Shown here piece by piece: positions 28,314 to 38,255 of a stretch of 64,000 bases of DNA; position 1 is the first letter of the stretch; every line of letters begins with the position of its first letter. The notes beneath the pieces were generated by a model. It was given only the letters and a program-made list of their open reading frames with translations. It was not told the origin of the DNA and did not search any database. The stretch is taken from contig QBVD01000033.1 in assembly GCA_003058525.1 (NCBI GenBank), positions 1-64,000 of the forward strand. The letters run 5' to 3'. Source of the stretch: a gamma proteobacterium symbiont of Ctena orbiculata (GTDB taxonomy: Bacteria; Pseudomonadota; Gammaproteobacteria; Chromatiales; Chromatiaceae). The position numbers and the translations under genes are program-made.

Positions 28314-29519
28314 TTATGAGGCTTTTAAACCATCATTACGAAACATATCACGGATTCCACGCACAGCTTGCCTGGTCCGGTGCTCATTTTCTATTAATCC
28401 GAACCTTACATGGTCGTCACCATGTTCGCCGAAACCGATACCTGGGGAGACCGCCACTTTAGCTTCACTCAGAAGTTTCTTGGAAAATTCAAGTGATCCC
28501 ATTGATTTATACGCATCCGGAATAGGCGCCCAAACGAACATTGTCGCTTTGGGTTTTTCCACCCGCCAGCCGATATTATTTAAACCGTCACAGAGTACAT
28601 CACGACGGTTCTGGTACATACCGCAAATCTCTTTAACCACATCCTGCGGTCCTTCAAGAGCAGCTATTGCCGCCACCTGAATCGGCGTGAAAGTACCATA
28701 ATCCAGATAGGATTTAATCCGAGCCAGGGCAGCCACGAGGGTTTTGTTACCCGACATAAATCCAACCCGCCAACCGGGCATGTTGTAGCTCTTTGACAAG
28801 GAGTAGAATTCAACGGCTATCTCGTCAGCTCCGGGCACTTGCAGAATTGAAGGCGCCACATAACCGTCGAAAACAATATCGGCATATGCCAGGTCATGCA
28901 CAACCCAGATATTGTACTCTTTTGCAATCTCCACCACCTTCTCGAAAAATTCCAGATCGACACATTGTGTGGTTGGATTCCCTGGAAAATTGAGCACCAG
29001 CATTTTTGGACGCGGCCAGGAGTCTTTGATCGATTTCACCAGTTCATCGAAAAAATCGATTCCCGGCACCATTGGAACGTGACGCACGTCGGCGCCTGCG
29101 ATGATGAAGCCGTAGGGGTGTATGGGATAGGCCGGATTTGGCACCAACACCGAATCACCCGGCCCCATACAGGCCAGTGCAAGATGGGCCAGACCCTCTT
29201 TTGAGCCAATTGTGGCAATCACCTGGGTCTCGGGATCCAGCGCCACATCGTAACGGGATTTGTACCAGTTGCTCATAGCACGGCGCAACCTAGGTATGCC
29301 TTTTGACATGGAGTAGCGATGGGTATCCTTTCGGTTCGCCACTTCACACAACTTGTCGACGATGTGCTGGGGTGTTGGCTGATCCGGGTTTCCCATGCCG
29401 AAGTCGATGATATCCTCCCCACGCGCTCGTGCCGCCGCCTTGAGTTCATTGACAATAGCGAACACATAGGGCGGCAACCGCTTGATTCTGCGGAACTCTT
29501 CCATCTCTGGCGTTGACAC
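28314..29519 (-). CDS. alaC: Alanine transaminase AlaC
   Basis: A 401-residue fold-type I aminotransferase. The PLP lysine lies in [15 protein letters not shown] (about residue 245); [10 protein letters not shown] and NFPGNPTTQ are class I/II motifs. The length and the N-terminal [11 protein letters not shown] segment match AlaC (glutamate-pyruvate aminotransferase). The start is a GTG with GAGG four bases upstream; an internal ATG at residue 6 is possible. The stop lies 34 bases before hom. Confidence 0.88.
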   Translation of the reverse strand: MSTPEMEEFRRIKRLPPYVFAIVNELKAAARARGEDIIDFGMGNPDQPTPQHIVDKLCEVANRKDTHRYSMSKGIPRLRRAMSNWYKSRYDVALDPETQVIATIGSKEGLAHLALACMGPGDSVLVPNPAYPIHPYGFIIAGADVRHVPMVPGIDFFDELVKSIKDSWPRPKMLVLNFPGNPTTQCVDLEFFEKVVEIAKEYNIWVVHDLAYADIVFDGYVAPSILQVPGADEIAVEFYSLSKSYNMPGWRVGFMSGNKTLVAALARIKSYLDYGTFTPIQVAAIAALEGPQDVVKEICGMYQNRRDVLCDGLNNIGWRVEKPKATMFVWAPIPDAYKSMGSLEFSKKLLSEAKVAVSPGIGFGEHGDDHVRFGLIENEHRTRQAVRGIRDMFRNDGLKAS

Positions 29520-29810
29520 GAGAACCTCGACTTTTCTAATGGGTTAAAACAGGTAAAGTTAACTGACCCACTATCAAAGATCAATTGACAAGATGAGATA
29601 GATCCAGATTGATAAGTCCGATCAGTGGTTTCGTGCCGTGAACCTAAAGAACATTACACCAGCGATCCACTGCAAGGCGATTGCCGCATGGAATGTTAGA
29701 GTTACGTCCCGGTGGAAAACAGAATTCAAGATACATCGTATTCGCTCAGCAACCATTGATCGGCCGGAAACTGACTTTTTTCCTAGGTTGGAATAGGGTA
29801 TGGTCTGCGC

Positions 29811-30182
29811 ATGAAATTCATACTCGACGAGGCCAGCGATGGCCTCTCAATTCAACGCTATGATCAGGGTGAAGTCACCGTCAGCGGGGTCATTTACAGA
29901 GAAAACTGCATTGTGCTCCCTGACCGGATCATCTCAGCATGGCGTCCCGGCGGTTTTCTCGATCTCAGCCAGGAGGATTTCAGCTTTCTCGCTGAACTCT
30001 CACCCGAAATCGTCATTCTGGGAACCGGTGACAGACAACACTTTCCGCATCCCAGCCTGACACAGCCACTGATGCAGAACCAGATCGGACTTGATGTAAT
30101 GAATACGGCCGCGGCTTGCCGAACCTACAATATCCTGATGTCAGAGGGGCGTCGCGTGGCCGCCGCGCTGTTTATGATTTAA
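29811..30182 (+). CDS. Mth938-like domain protein (DUF498)
   Basis: A 123-residue protein of the Mth938/Xcc1710 family. VSGVIYRENCIVLPDRIISAW and the PEIVILGTGDRQHFP segment near residue 75 are the recognisable core, and the glycine-rich GTG turn is conserved. The family's function in bacteria is unknown; a mitochondrial relative, NDUFAF3, takes part in complex I assembly. It is divergent from alaC with about 290 bases between them, and its stop overlaps the stop of the convergent membrane-protein gene by 11 bases. Confidence 0.85.
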   Translation: MKFILDEASDGLSIQRYDQGEVTVSGVIYRENCIVLPDRIISAWRPGGFLDLSQEDFSFLAELSPEIVILGTGDRQHFPHPSLTQPLMQNQIGLDVMNTAAACRTYNILMSEGRRVAAALFMI

Positions 30183-30729
30183 CCCCTTCCTCCGCTTCGA
30201 CATGAGCATCCTCATCACTGTCATACTCCAGTACAACAACATCCTCTGGATAGGGATATCTTTTAACTGCGCTTTTACCCAATCGACACGATGATGCCTG
30301 GTGCAATGCATCAGATTCCATGAGAATCAGAATCAATACCGTGACCATAATAGGCAATATACCAACCCCTCCGATCAGTGCCATCACAGCAACCTTTTTC
30401 ATATCGAAATAGGTAAATCCGATCCAACCCAAAAACCAGACAACCAGAACGGCCAGCAACATATAGATAAAGATACGGCTGCGCTCAGCCGCAATCTGCC
30501 AATGCACCCAGACATACCAGTGATCCTGTGATTTCCTGGCCCGCCATAGTGTGTAAAAGAGCGCCACGAAAGAGAAGATGGGTACCAGTGCCAGGGGTTG
30601 CCAGTATGAGCGAACAAGTCCCAACGCCGCTACAAACCACAGGATATGGTTACCGATCAGGTTGGTAAGAAAGATATCGTGTGGAATCTTGGCTTTATGC
30701 ACCAAATCATCGGAAATCTCGAATTTCAT
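30172..30729 (-). CDS. Hypothetical inner-membrane protein
   Basis: A 185-residue protein with about four hydrophobic segments (about residues 22-40, 45-60, 88-108 and 113-135) and an acidic C-terminal tail (DSDEDAHVEAEEG). No family was recognised. Its 3' end overlaps that of the Mth938-like gene on the other strand by 11 bases. Upstream, in a 361-base gap shared with the next rightward gene, lies an FNR-like site, so either or both genes may respond to oxygen (inference). Confidence 0.65.
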   Translation of the reverse strand: MKFEISDDLVHKAKIPHDIFLTNLIGNHILWFVAALGLVRSYWQPLALVPIFSFVALFYTLWRARKSQDHWYVWVHWQIAAERSRIFIYMLLAVLVVWFLGWIGFTYFDMKKVAVMALIGGVGILPIMVTVLILILMESDALHQASSCRLGKSAVKRYPYPEDVVVLEYDSDEDAHVEAEEGVKS

Positions 30730-30902
30730 CTATCTGAGCCTAAACGATCATCAACTGAAATATGAGACTACCACCGGATCTGTATGAATGCATCACTACA
30801 AAGCTGTAACCAGCGGAAAGATTGCACACCTATTCACCCCTCAGTCTCATTAATCAGCTTTTTCACAAGCCATTATTTTGCTGATTAAGTAGTAAAAACA
30901 GT

Positions 30903-30916
30903 ATGATATAGATCAC
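30903..30916. promoter_or_regulatory. FNR/ANR-like operator between two unknown genes
   Basis: The 14-base site has the symmetric core TGAT-ATAG-ATCA, matching the inner half-sites of the FNR consensus TTGAT-N4-ATCAA exactly; only the outermost bases differ. It lies about 175 bases before both the leftward membrane-protein start (30729) and the rightward ATG at 31091. Confidence 0.5.
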
Positions 30917-31090
30917 CATACCGAAACATGGATGCTCTTTGAGAATTGTTATAAGCGAAATACCGCTTCCCAAGGTAGAATTCCTGCAAGATTAGAGGCG
31001 GTTGGGCAAATATACACAGGTGCACACAACCTGGCACAAATCTCATCGGTGTCGATCATTGAAAAGATAATTCTGGTATCGGATTTATAT

Positions 31091-31771
31091 ATGGAAAAAA
31101 AGATAATTTTTTGGGTTGTCTCGTTGTCGCTGGTAGCGATTGCTCTAGCGATACTTTTGCCTGGCGGTCGTACAGTAGACACCAATCCCAGACTGCCTTG
31201 GGATATTACTATCAATGCAAACAATGAAGTTGAAGTGTTCGATCTTACCCTGAATCGAAGCCGACTTGTTGATGCCCGTGAAGTCTTTCAGGAGCAGGGA
31301 GAAATCAATATGTTTCTTGCCGAAACCGGAGATCCAGCGCTGGAAGCCTACTTTGAGAGGGTCTTCCTGAGCGGTTTACGGGCTGACATTATATTGGTTC
31401 TGAAGGCTGAAACAGCCCAACTACAAGGATTGTTCAACCGGGGATCCCGTATCAGCAGGACATCCGGGACCATACATAAAGTTGAATTATCCAGTGAAGA
31501 CCAACTCCTGGCGGCCAACCTTCCTATCGAATTGATCAACTACGTACCCGCAGCCAATCTGGATGAATCACTCATTCTCAGCCGATTCGGCGAACCTTCG
31601 GAGAGAATCAGTGAGGGTGAGAGTGGGGTGACACACTGGATCTATCCCCATAAAGGCCTGAGTATCGGAGTCAATCCTGAAGGAAAAGAGCTGATTCAAT
31701 ATATGCCCCTGGAGAGAATCCCGTCCTTTGTGGAACATATCACGCACAACACAGATGAAATGGGGGAATGA
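31091..31771 (+). CDS. Hypothetical membrane-anchored protein
   Basis: From the ATG at 31091 the protein has 226 residues and begins MEKKIIFWVV followed by a hydrophobic segment (about residues 4-22), so it is either exported or held by a single N-terminal anchor with the rest in the periplasm. A longer frame from 30932 adds 53 residues without any anchor-like start and would place the membrane segment internally; I prefer the shorter form. The periplasmic part ends with a segment describing a conserved-looking ITHWIYPHKGLSIGVNPEGK motif, of unknown function. It lies just before the convergent ccoS. Confidence 0.6.
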   Translation: MEKKIIFWVVSLSLVAIALAILLPGGRTVDTNPRLPWDITINANNEVEVFDLTLNRSRLVDAREVFQEQGEINMFLAETGDPALEAYFERVFLSGLRADIILVLKAETAQLQGLFNRGSRISRTSGTIHKVELSSEDQLLAANLPIELINYVPAANLDESLILSRFGEPSERISEGESGVTHWIYPHKGLSIGVNPEGKELIQYMPLERIPSFVEHITHNTDEMGE

Positions 31772-31810
31772 CCTGGGGCTGTTCACACAGACCCAATCGA
31801 TCCTGATCAG

Positions 31811-32014
31811 TCACTCCTGATCTTCAGCATCCGGCATCATCTGTTTGGGTATTGTCTTCTTCCTGGTCGTTTTGATGTCATCGTCCATCAGAATACGGTG
31901 GGCTTCCCCGTCCAGGTCATCAAACTGGCCACTTCGGGCTGCCCAAAACAGTACTCCGACTGCTGCAAGTCCTAAAAGAATCATGCCGGGTATCAAACCA
32001 TAAATGACATCCAT
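31811..32014 (-). CDS. ccoS: cbb3 oxidase assembly protein CcoS
   Basis: A 67-residue protein with one N-terminal membrane helix (about residues 5-25) followed by WAARSGQFDDLDGEAHRIL, the highly conserved CcoS signature. CcoS is needed to insert haem and copper cofactors into the cbb3 oxidase. It follows the copper ATPase gene after 213 bases in the usual ccoGHIS order. The C-terminal tail after residue 50 is variable. Confidence 0.9.
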   Translation of the reverse strand: MDVIYGLIPGMILLGLAAVGVLFWAARSGQFDDLDGEAHRILMDDDIKTTRKKTIPKQMMPDAEDQE

Positions 32015-32227
32015 CTAGCTGCTCCAATAGATTGACTAATCACAAACCGAGGCAGTAATACCTCCAGGTCTGCCTGGCGATCAGGCGGATTCCCGGCTCT
32101 CTTATTCTGACGAAAACAATCGACGTTCAATCCTACCGTTTCTCTCGCGTACAGTTTACAGGTTGCTGAAACAATATGCCTGTCTGTTTCTGGTTACAAC
32201 CACTCCAGCACCGGCTCGCAGATATTG

Positions 32228-34765
32228 TTACTGTGCTCTAACACCCTTGAATAAAGTTCGTATACGCGCCGAATTTCCAATTACCGCCAGTGAACTGAGT
32301 GGCATCGAAATAGCAGCGACCAATGGTGTGACAAACGCCGCCATGGCCAGCGGAACCATAATGATATTGTAGACGATTGATATACCGATATTTTGACGGA
32401 TGGTCAAAAGAGTCCGTCTGGAGAGACCAATGGCCAGCCTCACCTTCTCCAGTTCACTACTCATCAACACTATATCCGCACTGGCAATGGATACATCGGT
32501 TCCTGATCCCATCGCAATCCCCACATCCGCCCGAACCAAGGCCGGCGCATCATTGACACCATCACCCACCATTGCCACTCGTTGCCCCTGTTCCTGCAGT
32601 CGCCGCACAACCTGATCTTTCTCCTCCGGCAATACCTCAGCAATCACTTCCATTCCCCCCAGACGATGCGCAATCGCCTCTGCTGCCTGTTGGCGATCAC
32701 CGCTCAGCAAGGTGAGATGCAGACCCTCTGCCTTGAGATCAGAGATCAACTCCCTGGCATCCGGCCGTATCCTATCCTCGACCGCAATCAATCCGACCTG
32801 GCGGCCATCTATGCCGATGTAAAATGAGCCAACGCCTTGTTCTCCCAATTGCCGGGCTAGCTGTTCAAGCCGGTCAGATCGTGCTAGCCCTTCGTTACCC
32901 ATCATCACCGAATTACCGGCACAGAGTTGCTGATCCGCCACAATCCCAGAGACACCCAAGCCAGGCCTATATCTAAACTCTCTCCCCTTCAATCGGGTTG
33001 TTCCCGATGCAAACGCTTGGTACCAACTTGTAACCGCCTGGGCAGTAGGGTGTTCGGAAAAGCGCTCTATGGCGAATGCCTTTTGCATAAGCTCAACCAC
33101 GGATTCGGTTGGAGGGGTGGTTTGGTTCGCTTCCCATTCAGCCTCTTCCGTATAGATCCCGACCACCGACATGCCACCCTCTGTCAGGGTGCCTGTCTTG
33201 TCAAAGACAACATGATTAATCGATGATAGGGTTTCAAGCACCTCACCGTTCTTAACCAAAATGCCGTATTTCGCACCCAGTCCGGATGCCACTGCGATGG
33301 ACATGGGCGTTGCTAAGCCAAAGGCGCAGGGACAGGTGATAATGAGCACTGAAGTGGCGGCCAATAATGCCACTTCAAAGGAGCTATCGACCCAAAAAAG
33401 AAAGGTCGCCGTCGCCAATAGCAGTGTTACCGCCACGAACCAGGGAACAATCTGATCCGCAAGACACTGGATTGGGGCCTTGGAACCTTGAGCCTCCTCA
33501 ACCAGACGTATAATACGCCCAAGCGCAGTATTCTTCAGGGAACCGGTAACCTTAACCTGTAAAACACCATGAGCATTGATGGTGCCCGCAGAAACTATGT
33601 CGCCTTCCTTCTTATTGACTGCCTGGGACTCTCCCGTGAGCATAGCCTCGTCGACACTGCTTTGCCCGTTGGTGACAACACCGTCTACGGGTATCCTTTC
33701 ACCGGGTTTGACCATGACTGTGTCGTCGGTACCGACAGCCCGGATAGGAACGATCTTCTCCTCACCATCCACCAGGCAGGTTGCCACCCGGGGCTGGAGG
33801 TCCAGCAGACGTTGTGTTGCTGCTACCGCCTGGCGTTTAGAGATCGCCTCCAGATAGCGGCCGACCAGAATAACAAACAGGAAATTGACCACTGTGTCAT
33901 AGTAGACCTCGCCTATCAGGCTCCCGGTAACAGTCACATAGACAGAATAGAGATAGGTGATCGACGCACCGATGGCGATGGGTAGATCCATGCCCAGATG
34001 GAGATTGCGCAAACCGGACCAGGCACCACGGTAGAAGGGGTAACCGGAGTAGAGCAACACTGGTGTTGCCAGAGCAAATCCGATCCAGTGAAAAAGGGAG
34101 CGGAACTCCCCCTCGTTTGCGCCCGAATAGAGTGCTATGGATACCCAGAGCAGATTCATCATACCGAATGCGGCAAAGGCCATGCGGTAGAGTAAATTGC
34201 GGTTCTGCTTTTTCAGCGAACCCTCCGCAATCTCCGGGTCGTACGGTACCGCCGCGTAGCCTATTTGGCCTAGACGTTTGATGATCCGGGACAGACTGAT
34301 GGCACTGTTGTGCCATTTCACATGCAGCCGCTTCCCGGACAGATTGACCTGGGCCGAGGTTACTCCGGCTTCGGCATTGAGGGTATGCTCAATGAGCCAG
34401 ACGCAGGCGGCACAGTGAATGCCCTCGATCAGCAGATGTATCTCTCTCTCCTCCCCTAGGTCATCGACAAACTCTTCCTGCACCTGATCCAGATCGTAGA
34501 GTGCAAAATCCTTGGGGATTTCGGGTGGTGGAGCCAGACAGCCATCTTCCGGGGTGCGCAGGTAGAATCCATCCAATCCCGCTGCATAGATCGCCTCGCA
34601 TACCGCTTTGCACCCCACACAACAGAAATGTTGAGGTTCACCGTCAATCTCGGCAACTATATCCTCTTTAGGCGGAACAGGCAGATTGCAGTGAAAGCAG
34701 GCCTCCGGACTGTCTTCCTCTGATTGATTGGCTTGTACTAAAGGAGAGATACTCAAGGGATCCAA
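32228..34765 (-). CDS. ccoI: Copper-translocating P-type ATPase CcoI/FixI
   Basis: An 845-residue P1B-type ATPase. In order: a cysteine-rich N-terminal region ([10 protein letters not shown]...[10 protein letters not shown]), an HMA domain with HCAACVWL near residue 118, transmembrane helices, the copper-site motif TCPCAFGL, the phosphorylation site DKTGTLT and the GDGVNDAP hinge. The CcoI/FixI group exports copper to the periplasm for assembly of the binuclear centre of cbb3 oxidase. The apparent start is a TTG that overlaps the end of ccoH by 13 bases, so the two are translationally linked. Confidence 0.93.
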   Translation of the reverse strand: MDPLSISPLVQANQSEEDSPEACFHCNLPVPPKEDIVAEIDGEPQHFCCVGCKAVCEAIYAAGLDGFYLRTPEDGCLAPPPEIPKDFALYDLDQVQEEFVDDLGEEREIHLLIEGIHCAACVWLIEHTLNAEAGVTSAQVNLSGKRLHVKWHNSAISLSRIIKRLGQIGYAAVPYDPEIAEGSLKKQNRNLLYRMAFAAFGMMNLLWVSIALYSGANEGEFRSLFHWIGFALATPVLLYSGYPFYRGAWSGLRNLHLGMDLPIAIGASITYLYSVYVTVTGSLIGEVYYDTVVNFLFVILVGRYLEAISKRQAVAATQRLLDLQPRVATCLVDGEEKIVPIRAVGTDDTVMVKPGERIPVDGVVTNGQSSVDEAMLTGESQAVNKKEGDIVSAGTINAHGVLQVKVTGSLKNTALGRIIRLVEEAQGSKAPIQCLADQIVPWFVAVTLLLATATFLFWVDSSFEVALLAATSVLIITCPCAFGLATPMSIAVASGLGAKYGILVKNGEVLETLSSINHVVFDKTGTLTEGGMSVVGIYTEEAEWEANQTTPPTESVVELMQKAFAIERFSEHPTAQAVTSWYQAFASGTTRLKGREFRYRPGLGVSGIVADQQLCAGNSVMMGNEGLARSDRLEQLARQLGEQGVGSFYIGIDGRQVGLIAVEDRIRPDARELISDLKAEGLHLTLLSGDRQQAAEAIAHRLGGMEVIAEVLPEEKDQVVRRLQEQGQRVAMVGDGVNDAPALVRADVGIAMGSGTDVSIASADIVLMSSELEKVRLAIGLSRRTLLTIRQNIGISIVYNIIMVPLAMAAFVTPLVAAISMPLSSLAVIGNSARIRTLFKGVRAQ

Positions 34766-35256
34766 TCAATTCCAACGCCAATTCGCTTGGGCGTATTGTA
34801 TTCATCTTCCCCGTTTTTAATACTCACCAAGGTATCCCAGGCCCCCTTCAGAGGGAAGCTCACCTCAGCTTCATACTCACCAGGCCCAACTTGATTCATG
34901 GCAACGGAAAAGTCCTGTTTGGCGTCAGACGGACGATAGGCATAAAAGGTCACACCATCCCGGGAGATGGGATTCCCCACTTTGTCCTTCACCGAAAAAC
35001 GACAGACAACCGACTGGCCGACATCGATTTTCCGGGGCATATCTATACTCATGATCCAACCGGGATTTCTTGCCTGCTTTTTGAGCATGTTTTCTTCATA
35101 ATCCTCGCCGCGTTCGTAGAAATCATCCACCACCAAACCCGGATTATTGTCGATGGCGAGATATATCATGATCATGTTCATGGTGAAGAAGATCACCACC
35201 ATGGCCACCCAGGCGATGACCCACGGACTCTGCCAGGCTGATTTTTTCTCTGTCAT
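34753..35256 (-). CDS. ccoH: FixH/CcoH family protein
   Basis: A 167-residue protein with a single N-terminal membrane segment (about residues 12-33) and a periplasmic beta-rich domain that contains YNTPKRIGV near the end. Length and position between ccoG and ccoI identify FixH/CcoH, a small protein that stabilises the oxidase during assembly. ATG start; the stop lies within the first codons of ccoI. Confidence 0.88.
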   Translation of the reverse strand: MTEKKSAWQSPWVIAWVAMVVIFFTMNMIMIYLAIDNNPGLVVDDFYERGEDYEENMLKKQARNPGWIMSIDMPRKIDVGQSVVCRFSVKDKVGNPISRDGVTFYAYRPSDAKQDFSVAMNQVGPGEYEAEVSFPLKGAWDTLVSIKNGEDEYNTPKRIGVGIDWIP

Positions 35257-35289
35257 AGTGGTGGATTATAACTTTTTGGAAGAACAATT

Positions 35290-35316
35290 AAAAAGGGCGG
35301 GCTTTTGCGCCCGCCC
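35290..35316 (-). terminator. Intrinsic terminator after ccoG
   Basis: On the minus strand an 8-base GC stem (35309-35316 with 35295-35302) with a 6-base loop is followed by TTTTT. It starts 22 bases after the ccoG stop and 39 bases before the ccoH start, so ccoH-ccoI may be reached only by read-through or from their own promoter. Confidence 0.8.
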
Positions 35317-35337
35317 TCAAATTCAGACTCGTTGATT

Positions 35338-36846
35338 CTAACGCTTAGGGCCGATAAATACACTATCCCGACTGCCTTCCAACAGCTGGCCGTCATACTC
35401 TCCTTGCACTGTGAACTTGACCGGGGAGGTTTCAGCGGTCAACAACTCTTTTGGTACTCGAAGAAATACCGTCCGTGCCGTTACCTTTCCACGTCTTGCG
35501 GTAGTCACCTGATCCTCATCCACCATGATCAAACCCTCAAGCCCTTGTGCCGAAACTTTGACCGAAATATCCTCAGTCATCTTATTGAGAATCTTCAAGA
35601 TGTATTTGTTCTGGATGCTGCCATCACTCTGCAGCACGAATAGCGGCTGACGATCATGAATAACCTTCAACTCCAGCGGTGCCAGAGAGGTCAATCCATA
35701 GACTATACCCATCACGGCAGCCGACATGATCGCCGCATAGATCCATACCCTTGGCCGTTTGTAGAGCGGTTGTGGTTTCTTGTTGGCCTCCAAGGCCTCA
35801 TAGGATTCATATCGAATCAAGCCTTTCGGCCGACCGATCTTCACCATGACCTCATCACAGGCATCGATACAGAGGGCGCACATGATACAGCCCTCCTGTT
35901 GGCCATGACGGATGTCCACACCTGTGGGACAGACAGCAATACACTGTTTGCAGTCGACGCAATCCCCCGTGGTTCTCTCCTCTTCGGGTTGCCCTTTCTT
36001 GATTCTGCCCCGAGGTTCGCCGCGATGAAAATCATAGGTGGGTACCACCGTCGTCTTATCGATCATAACACCCTGTATACGGGCATAGGGACAGAGCCAG
36101 AAGCAGGCCTGCTCACGCATATAACCCGCGAGGACATAGGTGCCTGCGGTAAACAATGCGATGGTGCCATATGCGACCGCGCTGGCCTGCAAAGTAAACA
36201 GATCACGCCATAGATCGAAGACGTCATAGAACCAGGCGACAAAGCTGATGCCGGTCACTACCGAGATAACGAGCCAGAGGATATGCTTGGTTACCTTGAT
36301 TCTTACCTTAGAGAAACTGATGGGCGCCTTCTCAAGTTTTCGCCGTTTCTGGGGTGAACCCTCGAGCTTATCCTCCAACCAGGTAAACACATCGGTCCAA
36401 ACAGTCTGAAAACAGAAAAAACCACAATAGATACGACCGGCTAATGCAGTGGCTACTGCCAACAAAAGGGCAAAGAAGAGCAGTGTCAGGGAGAGCATCC
36501 AGAAATCTTGCGGCAGTATGGTGATGCCCAAGATATGGAACTGGCGGTTGGGGATATCGAAAAGAACCGCCTGCCGATCACCCCACTGAAAATAGGGCCC
36601 GATGAAAAAGATGATCCAAACCGCAGCGCTCAGCCATTTAATATTGCGCCAGAAACCTCCCATGCGCTTGGCATGAATGGTCTCCTCACCGGTATTGAGA
36701 TGCCAATGCACCGACTCCGCATAAAGGTCATCCACCACAGACTGCTGGGCTGTCGTGTTTTCATTTCCGCTCAAGGGATCAACTCCTGTGAAATCAGTGA
36801 TGTCGTTCAGGGCAAAATGATAAATGCTAGCATAATTACACGCCAA
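35338..36846 (-). CDS. ccoG: Cytochrome c oxidase accessory protein CcoG (FixG/RdxA)
   Basis: A 502-residue membrane iron-sulfur protein. CFWLCPYARIQGV near residue 240 and CVDCKQCIAVCPTGVDI followed by CIMCALCIDAC (about 295-330) give the two ferredoxin-type cluster motifs. A C-terminal immunoglobulin-like periplasmic domain is consistent with residues 380-500. CcoG reduces copper for delivery to the cbb3 oxidase. ATG start; it is separated from ccoNOQP by a strong terminator, so it has its own promoter in the 36.85-36.94 kb gap (not identified). Confidence 0.93.
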   Translation of the reverse strand: MACNYASIYHFALNDITDFTGVDPLSGNENTTAQQSVVDDLYAESVHWHLNTGEETIHAKRMGGFWRNIKWLSAAVWIIFFIGPYFQWGDRQAVLFDIPNRQFHILGITILPQDFWMLSLTLLFFALLLAVATALAGRIYCGFFCFQTVWTDVFTWLEDKLEGSPQKRRKLEKAPISFSKVRIKVTKHILWLVISVVTGISFVAWFYDVFDLWRDLFTLQASAVAYGTIALFTAGTYVLAGYMREQACFWLCPYARIQGVMIDKTTVVPTYDFHRGEPRGRIKKGQPEEERTTGDCVDCKQCIAVCPTGVDIRHGQQEGCIMCALCIDACDEVMVKIGRPKGLIRYESYEALEANKKPQPLYKRPRVWIYAAIMSAAVMGIVYGLTSLAPLELKVIHDRQPLFVLQSDGSIQNKYILKILNKMTEDISVKVSAQGLEGLIMVDEDQVTTARRGKVTARTVFLRVPKELLTAETSPVKFTVQGEYDGQLLEGSRDSVFIGPKR

Positions 36847-36936
36847 TGCGATTTATCAATACATTAGCATCAATTAAACAACCGTCCCTAATCATATTTC
36901 CGACTGCTGATTTTCCGGAATTTATCCTTAATCCAT

Positions 36937-36965
36937 AAAAAAAGGGGGGTTTCCCCCCCTTTTTT
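36937..36965. terminator. Perfectly symmetric terminator between ccoP block and ccoG
   Basis: Seven A, six G, a TTT loop, seven C and six T form a hairpin that is flanked by A on one side and T on the other, so it can stop transcription in both directions. It lies 20 bases beyond the stop of the small CcoM-like frame and marks the end of the ccoNOQP unit. Confidence 0.85.
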
Positions 36966-36984
36966 ATGTCAACGATCTGCTTGC

Positions 36985-37110
36985 TCAGCTATTGTGCTTT
37001 TCGGCATCACTCTTCATGAGGCTTTTTATCTTGAATGCAAGAAAGACGAAAATAACTATGGCTAGAACCACAGTTGCAATCGAACCCCAGAATACTGCAT
37101 CTCCGTTCAT
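36985..37110 (-). CDS. Small single-helix membrane protein, CcoM-like
   Basis: A 41-codon frame starts with ATG at 37110, preceded by AGGGGA at seven bases, and stops with TGA at 36985. The product begins MNGDAVFWGSIATVV, has one strong membrane helix (about residues 7-29) and a basic/polar tail (KIKSLMKSDAEKHNS). It resembles in size and layout CcoM of Pseudomonas stutzeri, a small stabilising subunit of cbb3 oxidase. It lies at the end of ccoNOQP and before a strong terminator, so co-transcription is likely. The homology call is from general resemblance only. Confidence 0.65.
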   Translation of the reverse strand: MNGDAVFWGSIATVVLAIVIFVFLAFKIKSLMKSDAEKHNS

Positions 37111-37209
37111 AGCAATCCCCTAACTCTTCTAAGACCCTGTGCGGCTTCCTGTCACACAGGGTCATGGTGGAAAAAATGCCAGTTCAGTGGATAGTTATCC
37201 AGTCTTAGT

Positions 37210-38061
37210 CTACTGGCCGCCACCGAACTTGTGTACATAAACAGCCAGCTTCTTGATGTCATCCGCTGACAATCTTTCACCGAATTTCGGCATAACGGCT
37301 TCACGCGATTTCGGCTCGGTCGCATCGTTCACGCCATACTTGATGGTGTGCTTAATGCTTTCCAATAGGCTTTCACCCTCAGCAGGCGCAAAGCGATATA
37401 TGCCATCGGTCAGGTTTGCCGAACCCAGGACAGCCATACCTTTGCCGTCCATGCCATGACAAGCAATACAGCCCTTTTGGGTAAAGTTGGGATCTGACGT
37501 CGGATCACCTGCCTCGATCGCCTTTGACAAGCTATCGATTTCAGCCTCCGACAAGATCTTGCCATGTGCCGTCATGATACCTTTACGGCCCATGCTGATG
37601 GTCTGTTCGATGGCCTCAATATTACCGCCATAGAGCCAGTCATCGTCAGCAAGCACCGGATAGCCGGGACCGCCCTGGCCACCGCCACCATGACAGGCAG
37701 CACAATTGTCGCCAAACAGCACCTTGGCTGAAGCTTCCGCATACTGAGAAAGACCAGGTGCAGCCAAAATCTCCTTGGCCGACATGCCTTTTATCTGAGT
37801 CTCGAATTCGGCACGGATCGCTTCCACCTCATCGACACCCTTAATGTACTCATCCATCTGAGTCCAGCCAATGAGACCTTTGTTTGACTCATGGCCTACT
37901 GGCCACATGGGGTAGAGAACACCGTAAACGACCCACCAGATCACCGAGGCCCAGAAGGCCAGCATCCACCAACGCGGTGGGGGATTGGTCAACTCCCGGA
38001 GGTTGTCGTCCCACACGTGTCCGGTATTGTTTTCACCCGGAAAAGAATTGTTATCCGCCAT
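37210..38061 (-). CDS. ccoP: cbb3-type cytochrome c oxidase subunit CcoP
   Basis: The ATG at 38061 with GGAGAG eight bases upstream gives 283 residues; a longer frame reaching 38091 has no such signal. An N-terminal membrane segment (WWMLAFWASVIWWVVYGVLY) anchors a periplasmic dihaem part with CAACH and CIACH haem-c motifs, each in a cytochrome c domain. CcoP passes electrons from soluble cytochromes to CcoO. Its start overlaps the ccoQ stop by 11 bases. Confidence 0.94.
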   Translation of the reverse strand: MADNNSFPGENNTGHVWDDNLRELTNPPPRWWMLAFWASVIWWVVYGVLYPMWPVGHESNKGLIGWTQMDEYIKGVDEVEAIRAEFETQIKGMSAKEILAAPGLSQYAEASAKVLFGDNCAACHGGGGQGGPGYPVLADDDWLYGGNIEAIEQTISMGRKGIMTAHGKILSEAEIDSLSKAIEAGDPTSDPNFTQKGCIACHGMDGKGMAVLGSANLTDGIYRFAPAEGESLLESIKHTIKYGVNDATEPKSREAVMPKFGERLSADDIKKLAVYVHKFGGGQ

Positions 38062-38221
38062 TTTTCTCTCCGCTATCAATTGCATCATCATCCATCGGGA
38101 TAAAGCGGTTCTTCTCCAGCTTGTCCCGATTTTTCGGACGTAAGGCGTAGAAATAAACGCCTACCATGAGTATGAAGGTGACCACCGTCATGATCAGGCC
38201 TACCCAATCACTGGTGGTCAT
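38051..38221 (-). CDS. ccoQ: cbb3-type oxidase small subunit CcoQ
   Basis: The ATG at 38221 gives 56 residues: one membrane helix (VGLIMTVVTFILMVGVYFYAL) followed by a charged tail, as in CcoQ. GGGAGG lies only two bases before this ATG, which is tight. An alternative is GTG at 38263, whose codon overlaps the ccoO stop region and adds fourteen residues. CcoQ stabilises the association of CcoP with the core. Confidence 0.85.
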   Translation of the reverse strand: MTTSDWVGLIMTVVTFILMVGVYFYALRPKNRDKLEKNRFIPMDDDAIDSGEKNGG

Positions 38222-38255
38222 AGCCTCCCAATCAGTTTGAAAATGCTCGATGAAA

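Noticed and set aside
30932..31090. 53-codon upstream extension of the anchored protein
   Set aside because: The ATG at 31091 starts directly at the membrane anchor, as expected of an exported protein.
36937..36965. Sequencing artefact at the A-G-C-T homopolymer hairpin
   Set aside because: Its placement right after an operon end is what a terminator should have, although homopolymer lengths may be slightly uncertain.
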